Shown here: positions 10,182-23,531 of the stretch, piece after piece
How positions within the stretch are numbered: the stretch's first letter is position 1
Layout: each line of letters starts with the position of its first letter
Origin: Bombus terrestris
Lineage: Eukaryota; Arthropoda; Insecta; Hymenoptera; Apidae
Length of the DNA stretch: 64,000 nt
Direction of reading: 5' to 3'
Assembly: GCF_910591885.1 (NCBI RefSeq)
Contig: NC_063281.1
Coordinates: 11,453,200 to 11,517,199 of the forward strand
Program-made: the position numbers and the translations under genes
The notes under the pieces: generated by a model
The model's input: the letters and a program-made list of their open reading frames with translations, nothing else
Told to the model about the DNA's origin: nothing
Databases searched by the model: none

Positions 10182-12761
10182 TTCGCCTCGTACATCTTCA
10201 TAACAAGCGATAATCGAAAGTATCAAATATTATTTTTCGTACACTACTTTTTTTTTTTTATTAAAAGACAATCATCGAGAAAGTGCATCGAATCACGTAA
10301 AAATGGCTTCGATCAAATATATGTATAAAGTTCTCGAAATATATGTATAATGTTTAAGAAAGTACGGTTAAAGTTTCATTTAACAAAGAGACATTTCATT
10401 TGCACCAACCTAATTTGAACGTTTGCTATATGAACATGCTTGTTCCGTCTTATACTCTATCGACGTTATTATCGCATATGCGCATAGATATAACGGTGAT
10501 GCTCTAATTATAACAAGTCCGTTGGTTTCGTTTCGCGAGTCTCGAATTTACTCGTTTGTTGTAGTTGTGTATAGTAAGCAACTTAACTAGCGTTGCCTAA
10601 ACAAGGAAGTCTTTGGATCTGATAAGGACAAATACAACCCTGGTCTCAAAGATTCTAGAAGCGAACGCGGTTTTCGAAGAGCCACCGCATCACCGTGTCT
10701 CAGGTTACCAGGTAGATACGTGCAACAAAAGTAGAAGAAACTCGTCCTTTCCGCATTCCCGACACGCCATGGTGTTCCCAAGTGTGCGCGGCGACTGCAG
10801 ACAAGATACGGACGACTGCAGCTGGCAACTCTTTGGCAGAAGGGATTATTGCGAAGTTACCAAGAGAGGGAGAACGCGCGGGTGTTACCTATTGCAAATC
10901 TTCGCTAAGCAAGTCTTAAACTCCCTACATTCCAGCGCGATTCAACCATAACTACGGCGAACAGCATAACAAAAATATAATAAATACAAGATAGAAAACA
11001 CAAGCATAACACAGTGATCCAGGAGGTTTGGTTGCTCGATGATCTAAAAAGCATAATGATTTATTAGTTTATAGATTGCATGCGGCTATTATCCAGTGAA
11101 TTTAATTCAAACGATAATATATAGCTTTCAGGCTTGAAAATTGCATTATTTTTCCAATGGTTTCGAGGTTAAACGTACCTATTTAAAGAGCCGTTGTTTG
11201 GTCCTGTGTGTGCTACCATACCTACGCACCATCTTCATCGAATTGTACTGCCACGCAAACTCGTTCCTCTTATATCGTTATTAACACATGCTCGTCCTTT
11301 TTCATCGTACGTCTCTTATTCCACTATTCGTTTTTTCGATTCCATTACGCCGATCCATTGATTCGAGGCATAATCCGATGCTTTTAATGAAACCTCGATT
11401 GCAGCTAATGCACTGCTTAAATAGCTTCGAGTAACTATCCATCTTTCTGCTATAAACACCACCAGTCGACCTTGATGGTGTAAGCGATGAGAATCGTTCT
11501 GATGGGAACGATGAGTTTCAACGTGCTATCGACGCATATAAAAGCGGTAAACCAAGTGGAAAAGAAAACAATCAAAGATAGGCACGATTGTCTTTCTCGT
11601 CGATAAAAATCTCGTAGTAGATCACGTAGTAATTTTCAGCAATGTAAATACTAGAATTTGTAATTTTTTAATCGGATGGATCATCACTGGCGGAAGTTTG
11701 AAAATCGGATGTTTCTCTGACTCGTCTTTGACAGAACATCATCGAGGATGTGTACGCTTTTACGTGGTTCTTGCTACTGTAACTTAGGTATGTTGGTAAC
11801 GCCAGCAACTTGCGGAGCAGGAAATTAATCGCATAGTTTCTCACGACATAATAGTTGCAATACCCATCTGCTAGTATTCTCGTCTCCGCAATTTGTGTCC
11901 ATCATGCGCTAAAAACTTGGTGTCTATCGATAATTGCTTTAATTACAACGATGTTAACGGCTTCTGAAATCTTAAAAATACAAGTACAAAGTTTTTCTCG
12001 CCTAATGAGAGCGAACTTACGTTAACTGGTATATTTAACGACGGCCGTTGGTCAACTAAAATCCGGGGTTCGTTTAGAAATTCCATTCACATACCGCTGC
12101 TTCGTACTGCATTTTCGACGTATACTATCGTTCAAAAGTATTCGCACACACACGTTTGCTTATGCTCGATAATACGCGATTTAATTGCAGAACCGCGAAT
12201 AAAAGTTAGACGCCGGGAAATAAATGGGATCAGTATCAGCGTATTAGTGTATTTCTTCGATCGGGATTCGATATTTTTACGATGCAAGTTGCGTCGACAA
12301 AATGTTTTAATCGATCCAACGATCCACGCGATCGTAGGTATTCGTATAACTGTCAACATCGATCGAACGAGCTCAACGATTCTACCATCTAGAAATACAT
12401 AAGCTTGTTGGTATTCGAGCATTAGAACGCCTCACACGATCGCTTTTTCTCCGGCAAGGCTGGCGCCGTCTGGCTCTTTCTTGTTGAATTCTTCTAATCA
12501 AAGAGGTTATCGAGGATTGCGTAGTATCGATCGGCCGTTCTTCTGCTCAAGGACGTAGATTGGAGGACATACATTGCGATTAAGAAGAGAAATCGCTCCA
12601 AGTGTAATAGTCGAGAAAGAATCCGTCTTAATGTCACGTTGCGTGAGAAAATCCTTTGAATCCCTCCGACCGTGTCACCATATAGTACATTTTCTCTCGT
12701 TAATCGTTTCATATGCGTTTTCCTTCTGGTTTCCTTTCCATTACGAACAATATGTTAAAGA

Positions 12762-12794
12762 AACTGGTAAATACGGAGTACCGTATTACCAGTT
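12762..12794. repeat. Short perfect-arm hairpin with one bulge
   Basis: AACTGGTAA(A)TACGG pairs with CCGTATTACCAGTT across a 4-nt loop: 14 base pairs with a single bulged A. It is too short for a pre-miRNA, and no T-run follows. Function unknown. Confidence 0.6.
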
Positions 12795-13150
12795 AGTAAG
12801 CGTAATATTTTCGGTTTAACGCCGGTGATACAAATTCATTAGCGCGATAGTAATTTTTCATAGCCGCTAATTCGTCACCTAAGGCGTTCGCCTGAACGAT
12901 CAACGTATTCTAAGGACCGGTTATGAGGATGTATTAGGAAGATAAGAGGATACAGCAGAACAAATGGGCGGGAGGTGAATGTCCGAGCTGAGACCATTTG
13001 CTGATATGCCAAGTATCAGCGAGTTAAGACGCTAATCGTATCAACTGACAGTCACCCTACATACCTTACCTTCGTTTCTATCTCTTCGATTTTCAATCGG
13101 TTTGAACGTACTTGCGAATCTCGGTATCATTCGTTGCGATTACAACGAAA

Positions 13151-14180
13151 AGTCATGGTATCGATAGGTTACGTCCTAGTAGAATTTTTGTGCCGGTTGG
13201 TCGAAAGTATGGGATCCGTTTTCCACCCTGATAGACTATATGCTTCGCCGGTGATATGTATAGTAACAATAGTGGGTATTGGCTATAGCCGAGATAGGTA
13301 GAGGAAAAAGAAGAAGGGGAAGAGCAGAAAAAGAAAGGGATGATGGGTGAACGGCCGCTGAATGGCACGACCTTCCGAGGAGGCCGGCTGAGCGGCCGAC
13401 CGGCCGTACGACGTGGTTCTGCATGTGCACTCCCCCGCAAGAAGCTTCCGCGTTCGAAGAAGCACTTGAGGCTAGATGCGCGGAATATCGTGAGGAGCTT
13501 ACGGTTTTTCGATGTAGGATAGGGCACAGACCAACGTACCATTGCTCGACATCGGGAAAATTCTACGAAATCTTTCCGCTAACACGCGCAGATGCTGCTC
13601 GATGCTTGGGAATACGATCCCGGATCATCCATTTCGTTCGTATATTCGCTCGATCGCTCGCTCGCTCGCTCCGCTCCGCTCTGTCTCTCGATAAAGCGAA
13701 ACCGAAGTCAAACTGTGTATCGAAGAGAAATCGATAGATCGCAGGGCAGTTATTGGTGTGCTTCGAGGCGATATTAAGTCGATTCGTTACGGCGTTACTC
13801 GCAGAGTTATCTGCCGAGTTGCATAGCGCGGCAGAAGATAGTGTGCCGTCAGCGTGCATACCTGTCCCTACAATCCACATAATCTTATTTAAGTACGGTT
13901 CTAATAATAGTTCGAGCGAACTTTTTACCCCGTCGGTATTAGCGGACGGGGTATGTATATCCTATTTTCTCTCATTGTCAATGAAAAATACCTCGAGCCA
14001 GCAAACCGGCTGTACTCTCGCGGCAATACGGCTGCTCGCGTGGAGCTCTCTCAGCGGTGCGCAACGGGGCATAGGAGTGCAGTGACTTTGCACCGCGACT
14101 GCGCCTAACCTCGCAGATCGTCCACTAGTTTTCTCTCTTTTCTCCTTTCACTATTTACCTCCCTCTTTCTATGGTGCATT
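13151..14180. promoter_or_regulatory. GC- and CpG-rich block, candidate promoter or 5' exon region
   Basis: GC and CpG density rise clearly at about 13340-13440, 13650-13690 (tandem GCTC/GCTCC) and 14000-14120. As a consequence, overlapping open frames appear on both strands (for example 13153-13542 minus and 13753-14085 plus). None resembles a known protein, and frames on both strands argue for composition rather than coding. A pyrimidine-rich run follows at 14128-14172. A promoter with untranslated first exon is a reasonable guess, no more. Confidence 0.3.
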
Positions 14181-14389
14181 CAGATCCACCTACATCACCG
14201 CCATTGGCGCCTCTACGATCCTCCGCAGAGATCCTGCTTCTTGGGCCAAGGCGAGAGCATTGTTGCCAGGAGCTTTTAAGGGCAAAGGCATAGTTCATGC
14301 GTTGCAATCGCACCAAGCGTGGCTTGTTTACGATGCCGTGGCAACCAGATTGGCTTTTTCTCCTAGATTGACACGCATGCTTTCGATGT

Positions 14390-14420
14390 TTCCACGACTA
14401 TAGAAATCATAGTCGTGGAA
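14390..14420. repeat. Perfect 12-bp inverted repeat
   Basis: TTCCACGACTAT at 14390-14401 is mirrored exactly by ATAGTCGTGGAA at 14409-14420 around a 7-nt loop. No gene or T-run adjoins it. Confidence 0.8.
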
Positions 14421-15511
14421 TTTAAAGTTAAATGCAATGTATCGAGATGTCTCAATTATTTTTCGATACACCAAACGCTTGAACTTGATTCATTGTTTTG
14501 CGAACTTTTAGAAATTAAAAAGTCTGTTTTTTCCTCTAGATCGATATTGAACTTAAATTTCAAACGAATTTACATTTGATTCGATACAAAGACATTTCGA
14601 ATAAAATTCTACACCGTTTTTAACCGTAATACTTGGAATCGTGATTTTTACAAGAATTCTAGCAAACATCTTGGAAAAGAATTCTTACCGCGGCCTTGCC
14701 TTTACCGAAACACGTTTCATCGTTTAATACGTACATAGCGAGGCAATGTACCGTGCACTTTTAAAACAATGTGCGTATCTGCTCGAGGCATCGCTGCTCG
14801 AATCCTTAGATACGAGAGTGGAACTGAAAGAGAAGAATCTCTTTCTTTCATGCAGCAGAGCGCGGCTGTCTTTAGTGAACCTAGACCTCGGAGGCATCCT
14901 TGAACTTGACGATACTCGTGAGGGCTGAGAAGAGAACTACGCGTTGCCACTCGAGGCACTTGTATCCAGTTATACGTGCATACTCCTATTTTCACATACT
15001 TCGCTTCGGTTGAAATTTTAGGGTAAAGTCGCAAGTGTTAGATGTTTCGTTAGTTCGTTTTTCTTAAGCGTTGAGAAAATTAAACTTTTAATTAGCAGAG
15101 GAATAAACGACCCGAACTTATTGGACAATTTAATGGAAACCGTGGAACGAAAATGATTAAATCATCGTTTTCTTTTTCAAAATTCTGTACGACTATCGGA
15201 GTTGGTAGCAAACAAGGTATAAAATATTCCGTTACGAGACTCGTGTTGCATTTGTAATAGCGACGCGACGTTGTAAACAAGCTGAATGTTAAAAATGAAA
15301 TAATAAGCGTATTGTGACGTCGAGGATTCATCGTTTATAACGTTCTGTCCTGAAATCTTTCATCTTTTCGTGCATGGTAAAAACATTCGAGAATAATTAT
15401 AAATTATGATAGTCATGGGTGTCCCTCCGTCAAGAACTCGCGTAATTTAAGATCAACACAAGGAACCCCACCGCGAATACCAATTTTGCATAATCGCATA
15501 TTCCACTCGGC

Positions 15512-15531
15512 TCTTCGCTATATCGCGGCAG
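15512..15531 (+). repeat. 20-bp dispersed repeat, copy 1
   Basis: TCTTCGCTATATCGCGGCAG, identical to the copy at 21132-21151. The flanks of the two copies do not match. Confidence 0.8.
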
Positions 15532-16742
15532 GGATTCACGCGTGCTTATTTTAGAATGTCTAGGCAATATCTTTGTATAATGGCCAAGATGCATGGACAA
15601 CCGTAATTGTGCAGATTTAAATGTAAATATGAACAATGCTGCGAGTATGCTAAGTTGGAAATCCGGTAGTTTCACGGTAAGAAGAGGCGTTTTGTATCTC
15701 GTAAACTTGCACTTAACGCGAGCTGATATTCTCGTTTGGAGACGTCATATTAAAGCGAGTTTTAGCACGAGAAATTATTAGATAATCGTGGACTTAGAAA
15801 CTAGTTGTATAGTAACGTATGTATTACACCTACGTTTAAGAGATCGATTCTATTTTTTCTTTTTTTTTTTTTTTTTTATTACTTTGATGAACTTCGACTA
15901 TTGAAAGTTTTCGGTGTACTTGAAAAATAAGTACGTTTCGAGCAACAAGTAAAGTAGAGTTTCTTTAGTTTGTTCAAGATGCAAGTTGATCGACCGTCGT
16001 TCCCCTAATACTTTACGATTTCAATTAAAAAATAATCCTTCCTTCCATAGCGATGGTGTTATAATCTCACGCGTTTGCTTTATTCGGGATGGAACACTAT
16101 CAAACACATCGGTTTATCAATATTTGGCTGATTCGCGAATTATAATTTCTTACGAGGAACCAGATTTCGCCCAGGGACAAAATCCGCCGCGTGATCACGA
16201 GATATTCTATTCTCTATGAACATTTAGCGAAATATACAGCCATGGTTACACAATATCTTTGGTAACGTGGAAAGTGTCGCGTTTCATGACCAGTTTTCAA
16301 TCGTAATACTTCTGCGGCTATAGACCAACTACGTTAATGAGATCTTTGTAACGGGATGCGTTTCTTGCCTTGATACTGGTGCTGCTTTACGGAGAACAAT
16401 AATTACCATCAACCGTATCATTCGTTAGATAACGAACTATAGAAAAACATAACGAATATCGAAATAATATGAACGAAATCGTCATGTTGTAGTATTTACC
16501 ACGCGATAAAATTACTTTCTAGTAAGCAATTTTCGATCGAGATTTTTAAAAACCGGGGCTTTCAGAAGAAATTTTATGAGACTAGGATTACGACACATCG
16601 TTTCGATAAGTTCAGGTTGCATCACGTCACATTACGACTACATACTGATATACGTTGTTAATGAGTAGTCGGAGCTCACGGTACTCTGCGGCTTACCGCA
16701 TGGATACCTTCATCAACTTTTTGATAGCTGCTGAGATCCGCT

Positions 16743-16815
16743 ATAATAATACCGATAATGATGATGATGATAATGATGACAATAATAATATCATCAACAA
16801 CAATAATAATAATGG
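16743..16815 (+). repeat. Imperfect ATG/AAT trinucleotide microsatellite
   Basis: About 70 bp of GAT/AAT/CAA trinucleotides (gatgatgatgat, aataataat and related), imperfectly interrupted. Confidence 0.85.
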
Positions 16816-18680
16816 TAATATCTAATCGTAACACGAGTAATATTTTTCTGCAATGAACTTTCTAATCGTTCGTAACTGAGCGTAATTCCTGTACCGTGAT
16901 CCGTGTATATTTAACAACAAGCATTAAACGATCATTAACTTTATAGATGTTTTTTACGCTCGGGTGCTGAGAAAAAAGGTTAAGAACCCGATATATCCAT
17001 AAACTCATGTATCGCGAGCAGCAAAGGAATATACAGAACTTTCGTTTTTTAACTAGGGTAAGAACTTTCGTTGTCTTTAAATGTAACAGGTTGTCTTCTC
17101 CTTCGTTCTTGCAACAAGATGGATCTATCATGTTTACCTCATATACGGTACTCGCGCGAAGGCAATGGAGCCGTCGCTTTTCCCTTTTACGTTTGAAATA
17201 CCGATGTCTGAAATGCGCCATCTCATCTATATTTACTCTAATTATACTTGTTTTATTTCACAAATTCTATCAACTCGGATAATATTGTTTGCGGTCGTAA
17301 AATCGATCACGCAATAAACATGAATTACGTAAGAGTAGAAAACTCGTCGTAGCCTCAGCGACGAATGCGCTGCTCTGATTTATATTTTCATGGATCGATG
17401 TTAGAGTGTTTGGCGCGCGTTGAGGACAATCTATACGTATCTCTCGGTGACCGCTCTTGCGTATAACGCGGTAAACGAAGACACGCGAATGTGGTTAGAT
17501 ACTCGACTGAAATTCTAGATCCACGCGTGTTTTCCTGGATTATAAATTATTCCGTTCTTTCGGAGAAAAGTCGTCAGATTTTCATCACCAATTTAGAAAA
17601 TATAGGTATTGGTTGAGATTCGTCTTTTTCGTTCGTGATTACCATTACCCCGAATGTAAAACTTGGTCCACTCTCGGAAACATTCGATTATATTGGATGG
17701 AATAGAACAATATACGTATACGTAGTAAACGTTCCTTGACAACAATGGTCCCAGTCATTTACCATAATGTCACATTGTTTCCGAGTAGCATGCTCATGGA
17801 ACACACCCACGATTCTGTTTTACCAGATGGTAAAAAACGGATACAACAGATAAAGCGTACAGCTTTGATGATTATTATAAAATCATTTTCCTTTCTACCG
17901 TACCACAAATCTTGATTTAAGGCAGCGTTCCAGCATTCAGAGACACTCAATTCCTGTCATTCTGAGAACGATAGTACAGTTCAAAATTATATGTTGCATA
18001 CAACGACTTGCGTGTATTTAGCGATACATGCGTTTTAATTGATATATGTAGGTCTGATAAACGATTCGATTTGATGTCGTAACGATAAAGTGCAATCGTA
18101 TCTATGTGTTCTTAAGTATTATATCACTGATATTAGATCATTCAATACCAGACTATAGATAGATCTATAGACCATATCTTTCAAGAAACATTAACGAAGA
18201 AAATTTATGAATTCAATTTTTCCATAATAACATTAGCCAAACTACGCGAGAAATGTCTCAGTACCGCCGCGTACGTAACAAGTGTCACTTAAAACAGTGA
18301 TTTCGCGAGCGAAGGGAGGGAAAATTACAATTTGCCCGTTTCAAGTCCAACCGAGAAACGAACAATTTTTTAGCCGCTTTATCTTGTACTTGTTTCCATC
18401 TCGTACCGTAAATCTTAAAAAGGAATACATCGGTCTTCGAAGTTCGCGTTGTAACGAGAGAAACGATCGTTGGAATCCTTTCCACGGAGATCTTCTACGA
18501 ACGATAGCAATCCAGTGTATACAGGTTGAAAATAGAAAGAACTTTTTTCATCCTGAAGTACGGAACTGGATTTTATCGAACATGGCGAAATTCGGAGTAA
18601 ATTATGCAATCGTCTTTTCCCGTTGTGATTGTCGTCTTCCTAGGGAGATTGTTCGTCTTGTTAACCGCCTGCACGAGCTA

Positions 18681-18694
18681 CCGCGATATCGCGG
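18681..18694. repeat. 14-bp perfect palindrome CCGCGATATCGCGG
   Basis: Perfect palindrome that shares the core ATATCGCGG with the 20-bp repeat; CGCGATATCGCG recurs at 26448-26459. A palindrome of this length alone is expected a few times by chance in 64 kb. Confidence 0.6.
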
Positions 18695-21131
18695 ATATAT
18701 CCACTCGTAGAATTGCGAAGCGGAAAGATCGCAAAGAGGGAGAGAAGGGAAGCGAACTCATCGTTAACTCTAACGGTCCCTCTGGATCTCGGTAGTCCCG
18801 TCTCTCTATGATCTCATGACCACGATCTTTGTGCTTTTCCTTGGATTCAACGGCGCTTCTCTTCCTCTTCGACCGATCTTCCAAATTTGCTCTTCGATTC
18901 TATTCGCGATGTACGTTCTCATTTTAATATCAAATGCCTGGAAACTTTTTCTAAATAAAATTATAACGTCGAGGAATATAATAATTATACGTTTGCAAGA
19001 AAAAGCCGATATAAGGTATATTTAATAGATAATATATAAAGGAAAAATCTAAATCGAAATGAATTTAATTATAGCTTATCTCGTAGGATATAAATTTGTT
19101 TTATCTCTTATCTAGTTTTCTCGTTCCTTCGATGATCCTTCTCTTTCTGTCCGCTTATTTTTCCTCTCGCACGGCTCCTTGGTGTTTTACACGCTACGTA
19201 ATCAGAGTCGTGACTACCGTTCGTTCGCACGATGGAGCCACACGAGGGATTTCGTTCGAAGCTGTTATGGATGGAGCGAAGCTTAACTCCCGATCAACTA
19301 TCAACCAAGATCATAGGTTAGTTGGGGTCGGTACTCGTTTAACGCTCTTACCTTTGCCTAGATGTACTGACGGATATCTAACACATCGGCTTAAATGGGA
19401 AAACCGTTCTTAGATGTATTCCCTTCCTGACATTTTCTATTTGCAAGCAAAGCGAACGAAAGGAAATGTTCTTACAAATTACCGATTCCATCCTCTTCTT
19501 AACGAATAACAAATAATTTCGATTTATAACTGCTTAACGGTCGTAAGAATTTAATACCGTGAGGTACTGTCAGCATTTCGACATTAATGGCGTAATAACG
19601 TCCATGAGCGTTGCTTTATGGCACCACGTCTAATGATTCGTAGTTAGATTATAGGAGCACCAACCGATCACGAAGATGAAAAGTACAGTGACGAACAAAA
19701 GTATCGTCACCGAACGTTTCCCTACGAGATATCGTACGGTAAACGCAGTTTTCTAAACGTTTTAAAACATTTTTTATTGGCTCCAGTTAGACTATGATAT
19801 AATTCCTTTCCTTGTGAATTTTATACCGTCTCAACAATATCTAGAAGCAACACAATCTCTTTTGCGATACCGTTCTATAGCTGTATACGACTATACCAGT
19901 TACCATGATGTGCACTGACACTCCCTCTATCTAGAGAAAGATTTGCCGCTGCATTTATCGTGGGAATAGAAGAATGGACTCAGTGTTTGAATTCTGCATA
20001 TCCCTCAGCCAGCTACGTTTTATTTCCCCATTTACGTTTCATCCGTTATAATATGACAATTTATCACCGTAAAAATGTATAAGATGGTAATTCGAGAAAG
20101 GGATTTTTAAATACGATATTAACCTATATGGTATGACAAGTGTTGCTCACGTTAGTTGAATACGAAACGATCGAAGAACGCCAAAACATAAATGGACGCG
20201 TGCAGCATGCGTTTGTCGGTGAATGATTAATAATTCTATCGCGTCCGATGGCTGGTTCCTCGTAAACTCGTTTCACTGGAAACATCGTAACGCTGATCTT
20301 TTGTATCCTTATACGTTTCGCAAACAATCTTTGTTGGACGACTAAAAAAAAGAAAAATGAAATGTTTCTATTGCGAAATCTATCGCTATTAAAATTTGTA
20401 CGATCGAAATTGCACCGATATCGGTCTCGCTATGAACCGGGCTAGATCCTAGATATTAACGTTCGATAGTATTACTTGGCCGTAAAAAGTGTCTGACGTT
20501 TTATCTGGTGAAGTAGGTTACGCTATTACTCGGTGGAAAAAAGTCGATGGAGCGAATGGTGACTGCAGGTCGGGTGGTGCAATCTCGGCGAAGTAAAAAT
20601 TCCGTAGCCTGCGCCTGCGTTCCCTTCCTTGGCACGAAGTTTAAATGTTAGCTACAATAGCGTGCCATGTCAGCTGAATCGTGTCGAAACAAACGGGCGA
20701 GAGGTTCGACCGACGGACCTTCTATTCGAGTTAAAACTGCTGTACAGTTTGCATTAATGTTCTTTGGAAAACTATACAGAGCGAAATGTCTAAATCGCTT
20801 ATCCGAAGGGAATTAGTGGATGCATTAAACCGAATCTGTGTTTCCTCCGCTCGACATTCGCTGTAACTGGTCATTACGTTGTTATTCTTGCCGTTTCTCC
20901 GAATCGAGATCACGAATTTTATCGTAGTTCTTTAAAGTCTCGTACAGAATAATGTAATTATCGCGGAGCTGAACTAATCGGTGCCATAAGTTAGCGTGAA
21001 TCACATCGTTAGGTTTCGACTCCGCCTCGGCCATTACCTAACGGAACAGCGAGAGTTTCATTAACAAGGTTGAAAGTGCAATTGAAAATCGTTGTTACGA
21101 TCGCGTTGATTCGAAAGCGAAATTAACGCGT

Positions 21132-21151
21132 TCTTCGCTATATCGCGGCAG
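21132..21151 (+). repeat. 20-bp dispersed repeat, copy 2
   Basis: Exact copy of 15512-15531, 5.6 kb away in the same orientation. It could be the conserved end of a dispersed element or a shared binding site. Confidence 0.8.
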
Positions 21152-23507
21152 AGGTAGGCAAGAGTTACAATTAACTGTAAGGATTACTTTGTCGGTGGTC
21201 CGTCGTCCGCGATTCACTTGAAGGTACTTGAGATGAAAGAACAGCTCGTAAGCCCAACAGTCGATGGTTTCAGTGTTACGAGTTGCATTTGTTAGTTCGA
21301 TCGGAGGCGATGTAGCGGTCAAAGCAATAGCTTGTAGCCAGCGTTTCAACTGAAGTAGATTTGTACACGTTTTGTTTCATCAAAGAGAAAGAGAGAGATA
21401 GAAGGAAACACGTAATTGCAAGTGCAAGGAATTTATGAGAATTCTTACGGTCGTAGTGTCGTTAATGAGTTTCACTACAGCAGGTCTCATGATATCGATA
21501 AGTTTCCCAATAATCGTGGTGTCTTTTTTTACCGTAGTCACGTAAGTCGAAAGAGAGCTATTCCAATTCGGCGGTCCACATTGTGCGTTTTTCAACTCTC
21601 GTCTTTATAAAAAAAAGAAAAGTATCCTTTGGTTTGCTCTTTTTGCTTAATTTCTAATACTTCTCGTTTGTACCTACTTTTGAAAGAATGTTGGAATTAT
21701 GTTGTCCATGATGTACTGTGACGGAGTAACGACGATTTTCTTTGTACATGTCGCCAAGCTGCTGACTATAAATGCTAAAAGTTGTCCAAGCGGTCCAGGT
21801 CTTCGACGTACGTTACAACCAGTTATACCTCGCGATCGATAGTATTTTCTTTTACAGATTCCATGTCGCGATCGATTGCGATCGCACATCGAGAGAGAGT
21901 AGTAACTGGAAACTGCAGGAATCAGCGCAAAAGTCCATTACGCGCGTACACGTGACTTGTATTTTCATTAACCCTCAAAGGCTATCACGAGTAAAATTTC
22001 ACCCCGTGCGAATTTCGTTTTAGCACTGTCGTCGTGTAATAATACCACCGCAAACGATAATGTTGTTTACTCTTCGCGTAGTATCGCGAACAACGATAAA
22101 AGATTCAATTCCATCTGATTAAACCTGATTAATTTGTTGATCGAAATGCATTTTCACCCGTGACAGCCTTTAAGGGTTAATAATTACCGCCGAAGTCTGA
22201 GATGCTACTTAGATCGCAATTTTTCGCGGTGGAAAGCGTAGATTGGCACTTGACTTTCCGATCGATCGCAGGTTCGTTGAATTTATTATTTCTAACAGAT
22301 TCCGGCATGTACTCGTTGACGAAGTCATTCAATTCGATGATCTTGTTTGGAAATGTTTCTAAACAATCAAAAGCCTACGCGGAAATACAGTAAATGGTAT
22401 AAGGGTTAAGTAGAATGGGATAATTGTATTTCGTACTTCTTGATGAAGACGCTGGAGACACGAGGCCTCGCCATTTATCTCGGAAGTCATCACGATGTTT
22501 CACAAATAGTTGGCTAATAGTCGTAATTGAATATCTCACGTAAATTTGGACCAACGTTCATCTTGGCATCCCCGTAGGGTGAAAACCAGCGACCACGATT
22601 ATCGACTAACCTGCAAAGAATTCGGAAAATTTTCGACAATGAACGATCGCTATCTCCATCGTGGTTATAAGTATGAATACAAGTACGAATGTATGTGAAT
22701 CGATGCTAGCAACGCGAACTTATTAACTTTTCCTTACCTTGGAACGAAGTTACTGTTTTATCTGACCGTGATAAATTTGTCGTGAGATATACACTTGATA
22801 TCTGTTTCTATGTGGCTTCCATTTGCACAGATTTTTCGAGAACGGATCTACGAAAGAGTTAAATGTAAAAAAAGAGTATCTACGACTCGTAACATGTAAA
22901 ACTATATAAAATAAAACGCAAGGTGGAATAATAAACGAAATAAATCAGTATTTAAATTCCATTTCTATAGGTGTACTCGTAAAAAAAATATGAAATTACA
23001 TAAAAATTCGTAGCCCGATAATGATATTTCAAGGGAGAGCGTTGAATGAACAACGTTTAATAGCATATTTTTCATCGCGTTGAAAAGGTAGCTGATAGAT
23101 TCCACAACAGGTATCACGCATGTGGTCGTGTTATTACGACCACGAGTCTGTTTTCTACGAAACAGAGGCTCAAGATAAATAGTGTAACGAGCGATTCGCT
23201 GTGCGGTGTATAGAATGTATTCAAAAGCAGACGGTTAATGAGAATGCAATGGGCGCCTTAACTCCACCTAACATCGGCGAGCTGGAAACGGATGTGCTTC
23301 CAGATTTTTCCTAATTAAGATGTGGCCGGTGCAACTCCATTACGTAAAGCAACCATCTTGATTTACCGTTCGACTCGACGGCGATCCGGCTGCAACAAAA
23401 CCTTTATGGTCACGAGAGAATTGGAAGGACTCGAAAAGGTCCGCGGCTCTTGTTCTACCTCCTTCTTCTTCTCTTTCTCTTTTCTTCTCCATGCTCTGGT
23501 TAGTCGT

Positions 23508-23531
23508 CTTCTTCTTCTTCTTCTTCTTCTT
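23508..23531 (+). repeat. Microsatellite (CTT)8
   Basis: Eight perfect CTT units inside a longer CT-rich stretch (about 23455-23600). Confidence 0.95.

Larger units (their letters stand above)
10064..13150. other. Non-coding region after the gene cluster; one unexplained GC-richer block
   Basis: No exon recognised. The block at about 10560-11010 is richer in GC than its surroundings, has an open frame (10613-10951) and ends in an AATAAA-containing A-rich stretch, which faintly resembles an LTR but without confirmed termini or target-site duplication. A 33-nt hairpin lies at 12762-12794. The rest is CpG-rich unique-looking sequence. Confidence 0.5.
14421..23300. other. Non-coding region with scattered simple repeats
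   Basis: No recognisable exon. Open frames up to 142 codons (18282-18710) have no family resemblance and are of a length expected by chance in CpG-rich DNA with few stops. Contents noted separately include a trinucleotide microsatellite, T-runs (for example near 15860), two copies of a 20-bp repeat, and small palindromes at 17818-17835, 18153-18170 and 23122-23143. Confidence 0.55.

Noticed and set aside
14173..14402. Open non-ATG frame containing ITAIGASTILRRDP and onward, about 70 codons
   Set aside because: Another frame opens in the same stretch, and no homologue or splice acceptor supports it.
18282..18710. 142-codon plus frame
   Set aside because: No family resemblance, no strong splice or start context, shadows on the other strand.
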